From: CALDTK01 sp965213735
GTDB taxonomy: Bacteria > Bacteroidota > Bacteroidia > Chitinophagales > Saprospiraceae
Length of the DNA stretch: 64,000 bases
Assembly (NCBI GenBank): GCA_965213735.1
Contig: CBDCAB010000006.1
Span: forward strand, 930,001-994,000
Reading direction: 5' to 3'
A program made the translations under genes and the position numbers. The notes below the pieces were generated by a model. It was not told where the DNA came from and did no database searches. It saw nothing but the letters and a program-made list of their open reading frames with translations. Every line of letters begins with the position of its first letter. The stretch's first letter is position 1. This document shows, in pieces, positions 8,985 through 16,853 of the stretch.

Positions 8985-9048
8985 GGGTTTACCCGGAATC
9001 TCAACGCAGGAGATTCATCCTCGATGCCGCTGGTCGCCGGGCAAACCC
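8985..9048. repeat. Block-B hairpin element, core type I, copy 4
   Basis: GGGTTTACCCGG to CCGGGCAAACCC, 64 bp. The core differs from the other type I copies by single bases. Confidence 0.75.
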
Positions 9049-9414
9049 AGGGCTCCGTAAAATGCTTAGACATAGATCCTCCCGAAGCGTGCACATAGCC
9101 ACATGGCGGCGTCTGCGTGACATGGCAGGGGCCCCTGAGCTTGCGAAGAGGGAGGATCTATGTCTTAGCAGAGGGTAGGTTTACCCGGAATGGTATCAGG
9201 TCCGTCGGGCACTTCGGCCTCGCGTGCACATCAGTGGGTGCTGGGGGATGAGAAGCGGGAGGTGAGGCTGATCAATGTTTGAGCAAGTGCGCAGACGGAG
9301 CAGAAGGAGGGGCCAAGCTGCTCTATCCTCCTACTTTTTGCCTGCTGAATTTCTTCCTAAATATCTTACGCACCTTCGGCCCCAGCCTCCAAAGCCTAGC
9401 TTTCACCCTTGTCT

Positions 9415-10194
9415 ATGAACCCTGTTGCTTTAATCCCCGCTCGCTTTGCCTCCGAGCGCCTGCACGCAAAACCTCTCGCCGATCTCGGTGGCGAACCACT
9501 CATTGTGCGCGTGTGCCAAAACATCAAAGACACCGGCATATTTACGCGAATCGTAGTCGCCGCCGATCATGCCGAAGTAATGACGGTGGTGAGGGGAGCA
9601 GGCTTCGAAACAGTATTTACAGGTCCATCTTTACCATCGGGTACCGATCGCGTCGCTGCAGCCGCCAAGGAACTCCATCTGCCCGATCATTCCCTCGTCG
9701 TAAACGTGCAAGGTGATGAGCCATTTGTATCGAGGAGCTGCTTGGAGGCAGTGGTGGAAATGCTGCGTGCAAATACTTCCGCCGTCATTACACCCATCGA
9801 GAAGCTGCTCGACACCACCACGCTTATGGACCGCAACGCAGTCAAGGTAGCGATGGGCGCCCGCCAGCGAGCACTTTACTTCAGTCGCAGTCCTATTCCG
9901 CATGTACGTGATGCCGATTCAGAACGAGCTATGGCCTGGCATTTTCGACACGTTGGCGTCTACGGCTACACCGTGGAAACCTTGCAACGCATTAGCCAGT
10001 ATCCTCCCCATGTGCTCGAGCAACTCGAAAAACTAGAGCAACTGCGGTGGCTCGCACAGGGAGAGCAGATTCTTTGCCCCACTGTCGAAGTTGGAGCACG
10101 TGGCGTCGACACTCAAGTTGATCTGGAAGCTGCTAATGCCTACTTCGCACAAACCATTGCTCAATCCTCAGAGGACGAAGCCAAACGGGAGTAG
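9415..10194 (+). CDS. kdsB: 3-deoxy-manno-octulosonate cytidylyltransferase (CMP-KDO synthetase)
   Basis: Activates KDO with CTP to CMP-KDO for lipid A/core lipopolysaccharide, in the cytoplasm. The N-terminal nucleotide-binding motif is IPARFASERLHAKPL. LPSGTDRVAAAA, VVNVQGDEPFV, LYFSRSPIPHVRD, HFRHVGVYGYT and the late LEKLEQLRWL all match the KdsB family, and 259 residues is the usual length. The ATG at 9415 is preferred over an in-frame TTG at 9409. It converges with cdd and overlaps its 3' end by 27 bp. A flippase gene lies 2 kb further right, so this may be part of a loose envelope-glycan neighbourhood. Confidence 0.95.
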   Translation: MNPVALIPARFASERLHAKPLADLGGEPLIVRVCQNIKDTGIFTRIVVAADHAEVMTVVRGAGFETVFTGPSLPSGTDRVAAAAKELHLPDHSLVVNVQGDEPFVSRSCLEAVVEMLRANTSAVITPIEKLLDTTTLMDRNAVKVAMGARQRALYFSRSPIPHVRDADSERAMAWHFRHVGVYGYTVETLQRISQYPPHVLEQLEKLEQLRWLAQGEQILCPTVEVGARGVDTQVDLEAANAYFAQTIAQSSEDEAKRE

Positions 10195-10635
10195 ATCGGT
10201 GACTGACGCAAACACGAGTGCGCCGCCCCCAGGCTTGACCAGCCAAAGTTCGATAGCATGCTGCTGGCGGCGCTCCGCCTCGAACAACTGCTGGCGACAC
10301 GAGCCACACGGAGCCGCAGCTTCCTGTCGCACTTTAGGTGAATTTACAGCGACTGCGATGGCCTCAATTCGCTTGCCTCCGTACTGCGTATGCAAGGTGC
10401 TGAGCAAAGTAGCTTCGGCACACAGGCACTGCGGGTATGCCGCATTTTCGAGGTTTGCAGCCTTTACAATAGCACCATCTGCTAGTCTCGCTGCCGCACC
10501 CACCGCAAACTTGCTGTACGGAGCGTAAGAAAGTTGCGTAGCATCGCGAGCTGCTTGTGTGAGTTGTTTTGCGGAAGCGCTAAAAGTATGCTCCTCAACG
10601 TCGCGGTAGCTAATTGTCAATCTGTGCTTACTCAT
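10168..10635 (-). CDS. cdd: Cytidine deaminase
   Basis: Deaminates cytidine and deoxycytidine to uridine forms in pyrimidine salvage. The zinc site is complete: CAEATLL supplies the first Cys and the catalytic Glu, and PCGSCRQ the other two Cys. SYAPYSKFAVGAA and NLENAAYPQCLCAE match homotetrameric Cdd proteins. At 155 residues it is slightly longer than the usual about 130-140, from an N-terminal extension (SKHRLTISYRDVEEHTF) common in Bacteroidota. Its 3' end overlaps the end of the convergent kdsB. Confidence 0.93.
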   Translation of the reverse strand: MSKHRLTISYRDVEEHTFSASAKQLTQAARDATQLSYAPYSKFAVGAAARLADGAIVKAANLENAAYPQCLCAEATLLSTLHTQYGGKRIEAIAVAVNSPKVRQEAAAPCGSCRQQLFEAERRQQHAIELWLVKPGGGALVFASVTDLLPFGFVL

Positions 10636-10692
10636 CCGGCCAGCAAGTTCGTTATTTGCCGCACACCTTCAGCTACACCCTGATTCTATTCT

Positions 10693-12033
10693 ATGACCAA
10701 TATCTTGATAATCGGCGCTGGGCGCTCGAGTGGTGCCCTCATCGACTACTGCCTCACGAAGGCTGGGGACTACAGCTGGCGGGTGACTGTGGCTGATGCC
10801 GACCTCGAAACTGCTAAAGCCAAAATCGGCAACAGCGACCGCGGAGTCGCAGCCTGGCTCGATGTCTCTAAAGCAAATGATCGTCGCGACCTCATCAGCC
10901 GCTCAGATATTGTCGTGTCTTTATTGCCTGCGCACCTTCACCTCGAGGTGGCGCACGATTGTATTCGCCTGCGCAAGCACCTGATCACCGCCAGCTACGT
11001 CTCCAAAGAACTTTACCGCCTTGGCGACGAAGCACGCGACCGCGAGTTGATCTTTATGGGCGAAATGGGCCTCGACCCAGGTGTGGACCATATGTCGGCC
11101 ATGAAAACCATCAACGAACTTCGCGCCAAGGGAGCGGATATTTTTTCTTTTAAAAGCTACACAGGCGGGCTCGTCGCCCCAGAATTCGATAACAATCCAT
11201 GGCACTATAAGGTGACGTGGAATCCGCGTAATGTGGTGCTGGCCGGACAAGGAACTGCTCATTTTCTGGAGGAAAATAAGCTGCGCTGTATACCCTACAA
11301 TCGACTTTTTGCCTCTACCTCACCCGTACATGTCGCAGGACTTGGCGAACTCGAAATGTATCCCAATCGCGACAGTTTGCTCTACCGCGAAACCTATGGA
11401 CTCGATACAATTCCGACTTTAATTCGCGGCACTTTGCGCTATCCTGGCTACTGCGCCGCCTGGAATGCACTGGTGAAAATTGGCCTCACCGACGCGAATT
11501 TTCCAATCCTGCACTCCAAGTCGATGAGCTACCACGAACTCATGGATAGCTACGCGCCTAAAGATGAGCACGGAATGTCGGTAAAAGAACGCATCGCCAA
11601 GCTGCTCGACGAGACGCCTAACTCTCCAGTCATGCGCAAGCTGGAGTGGTTAGGGCTGTTCCGCAAGAGTCGCATTCCGGTAGCCAATGCCACGCCAGCA
11701 CTGATACTGCAAGACCTCATCGAGCGGCGTTGGCAACTTGAAAAAGGCGACCGCGACATGGTGGTGATGCAGCACGAATTCGAGTACACCCTCGAGGGCA
11801 GCAAACGCAAACGCACCTCTACTTTGGTGATGAAAGGCGACGAAAAAGATACGGCTATGGCCAAACTCGTGGGCTTGCCCCTAGGCATTTTCGTGCGCCT
11901 GATGACCGATGATAAAATTCAGTCGAGGGGTGTAGCTATTCCAATCATGAACGAAGTTTACGAACCGGTGCTCGCTGAACTCGAGGAGTTTGGCGTGAGC
12001 TTTAACGAGTACGACGAATCATTGGCGGACTGA
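10693..12033 (+). CDS. Saccharopine dehydrogenase family oxidoreductase
   Basis: A 446-residue NAD(P)-dependent enzyme with an N-terminal Rossmann fold (NILIIGAGRSSGALIDY, then VTVADADLETA and DIVVSLLPAHLH) and the saccharopine-dehydrogenase C-terminal domain. It contains MGEMGLDPGVDHMSAMK, SFKSYTGGLVAPEFDNNPW and RGTLRYPGYC. These match the LYS9-like saccharopine reductase/dehydrogenase group of lysine metabolism. It is distinct from the carboxynorspermidine dehydrogenase paralogue at 17916, whose C-terminal half differs. Its stop overlaps the probable start of the flippase. Substrate assignment to saccharopine is family knowledge, not shown here. Confidence 0.85.
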   Translation: MTNILIIGAGRSSGALIDYCLTKAGDYSWRVTVADADLETAKAKIGNSDRGVAAWLDVSKANDRRDLISRSDIVVSLLPAHLHLEVAHDCIRLRKHLITASYVSKELYRLGDEARDRELIFMGEMGLDPGVDHMSAMKTINELRAKGADIFSFKSYTGGLVAPEFDNNPWHYKVTWNPRNVVLAGQGTAHFLEENKLRCIPYNRLFASTSPVHVAGLGELEMYPNRDSLLYRETYGLDTIPTLIRGTLRYPGYCAAWNALVKIGLTDANFPILHSKSMSYHELMDSYAPKDEHGMSVKERIAKLLDETPNSPVMRKLEWLGLFRKSRIPVANATPALILQDLIERRWQLEKGDRDMVVMQHEFEYTLEGSKRKRTSTLVMKGDEKDTAMAKLVGLPLGIFVRLMTDDKIQSRGVAIPIMNEVYEPVLAELEEFGVSFNEYDESLAD

Positions 12034-13334
12034 TCACATTTGCGCGTGCCGTTCAGGGCTTTCAGCTCATCCGGCAGGGCAGCATCATCATCACGATGGT
12101 GGTGTTGGCCAATGCTGGTTTGGCGCTCTCCGAGATTGGCACCTTTGAAGCGCTGCGCTACATCGGCTTTGCGCTGACAGCTTTTTGGGTCAATGCTCTC
12201 GCCAATGCTTACCTGCGCATCAGGCAAGTGACGCAGCATGTGCAGCGGTGGTTTGTCTTGTTTCTGCTGATCATTTTGCTTGGTGCATTGCTTGTATTTG
12301 CACTGTTTGCTGAGGCTTTACCGCTGCTCGGTGCAGTCTTGCTCGACGTCAGCGACTTGAGCTACGGTCTTGCATTTGGCACATTTCTGCTCGGTTCGCT
12401 GGCGGCGGGTGTCATCGAACAAGAGGCCATTGCCGATCAGGCGGGTGCACGCTTGCTCGTATTTGCGACAACGAGTTATGGCTTACAGGTGGGGCTTTTC
12501 GTGCTGCCCTTGCTGTTGGGCTATCCGCTCTGGCTGGCGATGTGGGGTTTAGCAGCCAGTGCAGTTTACCGTTTGGGGTGGGTATTTGCGCGCTACATGC
12601 GCACCAGCGATGGTCGTTTGCCGCTGGCTGCGGAGCGTGCAATTTTTTGGCGAACGGCTTCGGGTTTAAGTGTTTACGGGCTAGCCGCACTTGCCGTTAC
12701 TGCTGTCGATCATGCTTTGGTGGGTTACTACTCGGACGGCTCCACTCAAGCGCTCGCGATATGGCGTTATGGTGCGCAGGAGTTGCCACTGCTCCTAGGT
12801 ATCGTGAGTGCGGCCAATGCGACTTCCCTTGCCGAGATGCAGCACGGTCTCGAGGAAATGCTCACACAATTGCGACGCAGGTGCGTAAAACTGGTCCGTG
12901 TATTTATGCCGCTGAGTATTGTGTTGATGCTTATAAGTCCATTTGTAATCCCGTTACTATTTTCTCCGGAGTTTTACCCTGCGCACGTCATCTTCAACAC
13001 CATGTTATTGCTGGTGCCCACTCGCCTCATTATGACTACCCCTTTGCTGATAAGTCTTGATTTGCAGCGGCAGATGACTTTTGCAGGTATAGCCGCCAAT
13101 ATAATTAACATTGTTGTAAGTTTAGCTCTCGTAGGAAGTCTCGGCATGTTAGGTATTGCGCTAGGCACACTTATAGCCTTTAGTTTAGAAAGATTGGCTG
13201 TTGTTGTTCTGCTTTCGCAAAAACAGCACATATTACAGTCGTATCTGCCGGTGGGGGAGTGGGTAGTTTACGCTTTGTTACTGCTTGTAGCTTATCTATA
13301 TGCCACTGATTTTGAGGTGTTGGGGGTGCTGTAG
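12030..13334 (+). CDS. Wzx-like oligosaccharide flippase (polysaccharide biosynthesis membrane protein)
   Basis: An inner-membrane protein with about a dozen hydrophobic helices, such as WFVLFLLIILLGALLVFALF and PLSIVLMLISPFVIPLLFS. It fits the MOP/Wzx superfamily that flips lipid-linked sugars. The first ATG is at 12096, but the 22 codons before it (LITFARAVQGFQLIRQGSII) look like the usual amphipathic N-terminus and first helix of flippases. I therefore place the start at a CTG at 12030 that overlaps the upstream TGA (CTGA). There is no ATG, GTG or TTG between the in-frame TAA at 12003 and 12096. The alternative is a shorter protein from 12096. Substrate unknown. Confidence 0.75.
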   Translation: MITFARAVQGFQLIRQGSIIITMVVLANAGLALSEIGTFEALRYIGFALTAFWVNALANAYLRIRQVTQHVQRWFVLFLLIILLGALLVFALFAEALPLLGAVLLDVSDLSYGLAFGTFLLGSLAAGVIEQEAIADQAGARLLVFATTSYGLQVGLFVLPLLLGYPLWLAMWGLAASAVYRLGWVFARYMRTSDGRLPLAAERAIFWRTASGLSVYGLAALAVTAVDHALVGYYSDGSTQALAIWRYGAQELPLLLGIVSAANATSLAEMQHGLEEMLTQLRRRCVKLVRVFMPLSIVLMLISPFVIPLLFSPEFYPAHVIFNTMLLLVPTRLIMTTPLLISLDLQRQMTFAGIAANIINIVVSLALVGSLGMLGIALGTLIAFSLERLAVVVLLSQKQHILQSYLPVGEWVVYALLLLVAYLYATDFEVLGVL

Positions 13335-13378
13335 GTGGGGGATGTGTAGGTGGGGTAAGAAACGAAGTGAGACATACC

Positions 13379-13460
13379 GTCGCCCAGCCCGGCTACAGGC
13401 AAGCTACCGCTTGCCTGAAGCCAGACCGGCCGTTCACATGGCGGACTTGCCAGCCCGCTG
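13379..13460. repeat. 82-bp direct repeat, left copy
   Basis: From GTCGCCCAGCCCGGC to TTGCCAGCCCGCTG. It contains a perfect hairpin (CAGGCAAGC / GCTTGCCTG around TACC). It matches 14679-14760 with one mismatch, exactly 1300 bp away. Confidence 0.9.
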
Positions 13461-13485
13461 CCATCAGTGGGCCGACGGGCTGGTT

Positions 13486-13505
13486 TGACCACAAGGTTGT
13501 GGTCA
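13486..13505. repeat. REP-like palindrome copy 5
   Basis: TGACCACAAGGTTGTGGTCA, next to the left 82-bp repeat. Confidence 0.8.
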
Positions 13506-13676
13506 GGTAGGTGCTAGGTGCTGGTGGATATTCGGTCTACAAGGTGTTCCACATTGCACATTGCTCTATGTGCAGAGTGAAATATGCATTTGGACGACGT
13601 GTACGCATCTTTACTTCAACATACAGCTACCACCTAACGAAACAAGGAGTTATGCGCTTGACGGACTATTCGCTGA

Positions 13677-14055
13677 GTGTTATATTTGCCTATCGAAGCT
13701 TGGTCAGTTGAATTTCACGATGAGTTTGACCCGGAATTTGATGCTCTCGACGAGAAGGTACGTGAAGTGCTTCTGTCGCACTTACTCATTTTGCGAGAGC
13801 GCGGGAGTCAACTTGGGCGTCCGCTCGTCGATACACTTAACGGTTCTGCCTATCCCAACATGAAAGAGTTGCGCTTTAGGGTGGGCAAGCAAGTATGACG
13901 TGCCGCATTTGCGTTTGATCCTCAGCGTAAAGGTAGTGTTGGTGGCGGCAAACGAAAATGGCAAGAACCAGAAGCAGTTCTACGCTCAGCTAGTCAAAAC
14001 GGCCGACACGAGGTTTTCGGCTCACTTGGACACACTCAACAAAAAAGAGCGATTA
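13677..14055 (+). pseudogene. HigB/RelE-superfamily (Gp49-like) toxin remnant, broken twice
   Basis: The first part (WSVEFHDEFDPEFDALDEKV, LRERGSQLGRPLVDTLNGSA, YPNMKELRFRVGKQV) is a clear HigB/Gp49-like toxin N-terminus. At 13896-13898 a TGA stands where homologues have the Trp of VWR. The same frame then continues RAAFAFDPQRK. The conserved C-terminus (VVLVAANENGKNQKQFYAQL, then ADTRFSAHLDTLNKK) lies in a different frame, so there is also a frameshift near 13930. The toxin should be inactive. It precedes the antitoxin gene immediately, the usual higBA order. Confidence 0.8.
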
Positions 14056-14056
14056 A

Positions 14057-14377
14057 ATGGGACGTACGCTGGAAGAGGTCATGGGTGCACTGTCAGCACA
14101 GAGCCGCAAAAGGGTAGAAGAGGATGCAGTAGCTATACGAAAGGTGTACGATAGCTTAATGGAGTTTCGCAAGATTGCAGGGTTGACTCAATCCGAGGTA
14201 GCAGAAAAAATGCAGATCACTCAAGTTAATGTCTCAAGGCTCGAACGTCGGGATGACATGCACCTGTCGACGCTTCGCCAATATGTCGAGGCACTTGGGG
14301 CAGAGCTTGAGATTAACATAAAGATGCCTGCAGCTAAGAATGCAAAAGGTGACACGACATTGCGTTTGCCGCTGTAG
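14057..14377 (+). CDS. HigA/XRE-family antitoxin
   Basis: A 106-residue DNA-binding protein. An N-terminal helical segment (RTLEEVMGALSAQSRKRVEE) is followed by an XRE helix-turn-helix (LMEFRKIAGLTQSEVAEKMQ, then ITQVNVSRLERRDDMHLSTL) and a short tail (YVEALGAELEINIKM) that matches antitoxins of the HigB/Gp49 type. The frame is intact while the adjacent toxin is broken. Family members bind their own promoter and neutralise the toxin by direct contact. The ATG overlaps a TAA (TAAATG) lying in a third frame, perhaps the former toxin stop. Confidence 0.85.
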   Translation: MGRTLEEVMGALSAQSRKRVEEDAVAIRKVYDSLMEFRKIAGLTQSEVAEKMQITQVNVSRLERRDDMHLSTLRQYVEALGAELEINIKMPAAKNAKGDTTLRLPL

Positions 14378-14864
14378 TGCATCGGGATATCGCTATACTG
14401 GGAATTTCCTGCTGTGCTCCATAAATTTTAGCAGATTTAGAATTGTGCTACATGTGCATTGTTCAGAAGTCTACGGACCGAGCTCCGCTCCTGCGTGACC
14501 GTTATTCCTTGAGTGGCCGCCAGAAAGCATAGGACCCGGAACGGTATCGGGTGCTGTTCGAGTAGCCTGACCAAAGTGTCGTGTTTAGGGGGAAGCTCCG
14601 AGAGTACAATTCTGCCGCTTTTTAGACTATTAGTTTAAATCGTAGCTCAGCCCGGCTTCAGGACGAGCCCGGCTTTAAGTCGCCCAGCCCGGCTTCAGGC
14701 AAGCTACCGCTTGCCTGAAGCCAGACCGGCCGTTCACATGGCGGACTTGCCAGCCCGCTGGGGTCAGTGGGCCGGTTAGGTCCACCATGTGCCGGGCCAG
14801 TTTGTTTGACCGTAGGTCAAACGGGCTGGGCTTGTTAGTACAATTGGGAGCTTAACCCAACACG
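14378..14864. other. Gene-free stretch with REP-type repeats
   Basis: Contains the right 82-bp repeat (14679-14760), a partial extra copy just before it (CAGCCCGGCTTCAGG near 14648), and a short hairpin (TTTGACCGTAGGTCAAA, about 14803-14820) that could terminate the leftward T9SS gene. From 14378 to about 14640 I see no gene. Confidence 0.55.
14679..14760. repeat. 82-bp direct repeat, right copy
   Basis: One mismatch against 13379-13460. The CAGGCAAGC / GCTTGCCTG hairpin is extended here by CTT/AAG to 12-bp arms. Confidence 0.9.
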
Positions 14865-16763
14865 CTACCTCACCTTAAACTGCCCTCCAAATACCATAGC
14901 TCCATTGTGAAGAGACCCTGTGAGGTAATAGATGCCGGGAAGCAGCGGCGAGCTCAGAGTATTCAGCGTGTAGGGCAACGCAGCAGCTTCCACATCCTGC
15001 AACGCAACGCTCCGACCTGCAGCATCGAATACCGCCAATACATCTACTTCAACAGGCGCGAAAATCTTGACTACACCATCAGAGACATTGATTCGACATG
15101 TTTGCGGCTGGTTGCGCTCCGCTATATTTTTAGTCGCACTCGCGCGATCTGCGTGTAGTGCCACTGCTCCAGAATGAACTTGAAGTCGCTGCCGCGAAGA
15201 GAGTGCCCCCGTCTGTCCTGTGAGGCGGTTGTAGTAGGTCTTTCCATCTGCGTGTGAATACGTCAACAAATGGTGATCTCCTTGGGCATCTTCTCTTGAC
15301 AAACCCCCTACGCAGCTTTGCCCGTCAGAAATTATGCGCTCAGCAACTCCAGTACGTAAATTGAGTCTATGCAGCACCTCATTGATGCTATAGAAAGAGT
15401 ACGCAAAAAGTCCATCCCGATCCACCCGAAAATCACCGCCCTGGGCTCGATTGATGCGACCCAGTAGTCGCGCATGGCCATCCAGATCGGATACATAAAC
15501 CTGGCTCTGCGAGAGCAGGTACAGCGAATCAGGATAACGGGCAGTGGCGATCGCATTTATTTCTCGCACGGTTGGCTGATCTACTGCAATTACTCGCTCC
15601 GGACATGTGGGACATGCTTTTGCATGAATAGCTGAAATTCCTTCATAGGCAGCATAAGTCTCACCTCCGACTCCTACTTCAAATGCTGTTAAACCTCCCT
15701 CCGCTCCAAAAAGCTGAGGCTGCACAATGACTTCTGGAGCACTCGGATTGGCAAGAGGAAAGAAATATACACTCCCGCCACGATCGTCGGATATGGGTCT
15801 GTTAATTGCATAAATACCTTGTCGTGTTGCATCATAACGGATTTGATTAGGCGATGCCAAGGGCCGTGCAATGCGCGCAGATAAAGTCTCAGAGTTGACA
15901 TCATAATCTACTAAGTAACCGACTACTCTATCCGTGAGATAATTCACCTGCAAGTTCGGTCCATCAATGACATCAACTGCTTCTCCCCAGGGAATAGTTG
16001 CGAGAGATTCGATACGTATTGAATTAAGATCAAAAGCAAACATCGTTAATGATGTCCAGCGCCGTTCTGTAAACAAAAATATTCTTCCGGTAGCTTCACT
16101 CGTGCGAACGTCCCAGTACGTCTCACTGGTAGCTGCAAGAAGTTGTACGTCTGAATTCGGATCGTTGAGCTGGTAAGCATAGATGAAGGTGCTATCTGAG
16201 CTTCCCTCTACCCACACGATTTGATCAGACACAGCATCATAGAGCACACCACGCAGCTCCACATCATCATGGTGTATGGTATCGCGAACGCTTGGATCGA
16301 CTTTGTTAACGATTAGAATCCCGTCCCAAGTTGTGCTGAAAACTAGATAATCCCCAGCTGAATACACGATGGAGTAAGGACGCTCGGCTAAAGCTGTAAA
16401 TGTGCCCGTACTCGCAGCAAAGGTATAAACCTCCCGATCGTCATATGTAACGATCGCTTCCTGTTTGCCTGCGGATCTGACACCAATGACGTCTCCATCG
16501 GGAAGATTATAAGCTTGTATATCGCCATTCGTCTCAACAACTAACAGTTCATCGGTACTTTCATCTATGGCATAAACCGTTCCAGTGCTTGCATCAATGC
16601 TGTGGCTCGTAAGGTTGCGGTCGCGGTGCAGAAGCGTAGTGCTGCCAGAAGCAAGGTCGTATTTACTAAGTTGGCCCAACCAGTCATTGGCGATAAATAT
16701 TTCTTGCGCGTCAAGCAGAGTAACATTGAGGCAAATCAAGAAGAATAGAAGTAGATGTTTCAT
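14865..16763 (-). CDS. Secreted beta-propeller-like protein with T9SS sorting domain
   Basis: A 632-residue cargo protein. The ATG at 16763 opens directly into a signal peptide (MKHLLLFFLICLNVTLLDAQ); an in-frame ATG 75 bp upstream adds 25 non-signal residues. The body has repeated aromatic/Asp strands of about 40-50 residues (for example YDLASGSTTLLH, DESTDELLVVETNG, NKVDPSVRDTI), like a WD/YVTN-type beta-propeller, plus a CPTC motif. The last about 80 residues (LAVFDAAGRSVALQDVEA, then LLPGIYYLTGSLHNGAMVFG) form a type A T9SS C-terminal domain. It stands alone between the TA remnant and agmatinase. Ligand unknown. Confidence 0.8.
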   Translation of the reverse strand: MKHLLLFFLICLNVTLLDAQEIFIANDWLGQLSKYDLASGSTTLLHRDRNLTSHSIDASTGTVYAIDESTDELLVVETNGDIQAYNLPDGDVIGVRSAGKQEAIVTYDDREVYTFAASTGTFTALAERPYSIVYSAGDYLVFSTTWDGILIVNKVDPSVRDTIHHDDVELRGVLYDAVSDQIVWVEGSSDSTFIYAYQLNDPNSDVQLLAATSETYWDVRTSEATGRIFLFTERRWTSLTMFAFDLNSIRIESLATIPWGEAVDVIDGPNLQVNYLTDRVVGYLVDYDVNSETLSARIARPLASPNQIRYDATRQGIYAINRPISDDRGGSVYFFPLANPSAPEVIVQPQLFGAEGGLTAFEVGVGGETYAAYEGISAIHAKACPTCPERVIAVDQPTVREINAIATARYPDSLYLLSQSQVYVSDLDGHARLLGRINRAQGGDFRVDRDGLFAYSFYSINEVLHRLNLRTGVAERIISDGQSCVGGLSREDAQGDHHLLTYSHADGKTYYNRLTGQTGALSSRQRLQVHSGAVALHADRASATKNIAERNQPQTCRINVSDGVVKIFAPVEVDVLAVFDAAGRSVALQDVEAAALPYTLNTLSSPLLPGIYYLTGSLHNGAMVFGGQFKVR

Positions 16764-16853
16764 TACGAAGCAATTGGTGACGGACGTAAGGTAGCTCGAG
16801 CCACCCACTGCCTCAGTTGCAAATTTCGACACTTCCACTACGAGGAGCGGCGA

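Larger units (their letters stand above)
5835..9190. repeat. 3.4 kb mosaic of three intergenic repeat families (A, B, C)
   Basis: Apart from one lipoprotein gene at 7075-7794, this stretch is built from repeats in the order C-A-A-B-C-A-B-gene-C-A-B-C-A-B. Block A (about 130-150 bp, from GGGGCCTGGTAATTCAT through GGGACCCGGAGGATTCAG to CCCATTTTATGGGGCT) starts near 5926, 6122, 6643, 7900 and 8598. Block C (about 105 bp, carrying the TGACCACAATGTTGTGGTCA palindrome) starts near 5835, 6537, 7793 and 8493. Block B begins at CTCCTCCCGAAGCGTG near 6280, 6800, 8056, 8290, 8755, 8933 and 9074. It holds nested hairpins and, in three copies, a piece of the 3' end of the lipoprotein gene. Short reading frames crossing the blocks look incidental. 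Confidence 0.9.
13335..13676. other. Gene-free stretch with REP-type repeats
   Basis: Holds the first 82-bp repeat (13379-13460) and one REP-like palindrome (13486-13505). From 13510 to the toxin remnant I see nothing further. Confidence 0.6.

Noticed and set aside
6347..9178. Plus-strand reading frames through blocks A-C with Arg-rich peptides
   Set aside because: They cross block boundaries, follow repeats at DNA level, and use a different frame from the true lipoprotein tail.
9279..9716. Coding frame overlapping the start of kdsB
   Set aside because: Arg/Ser-rich frame-shadow of kdsB with no family resemblance.
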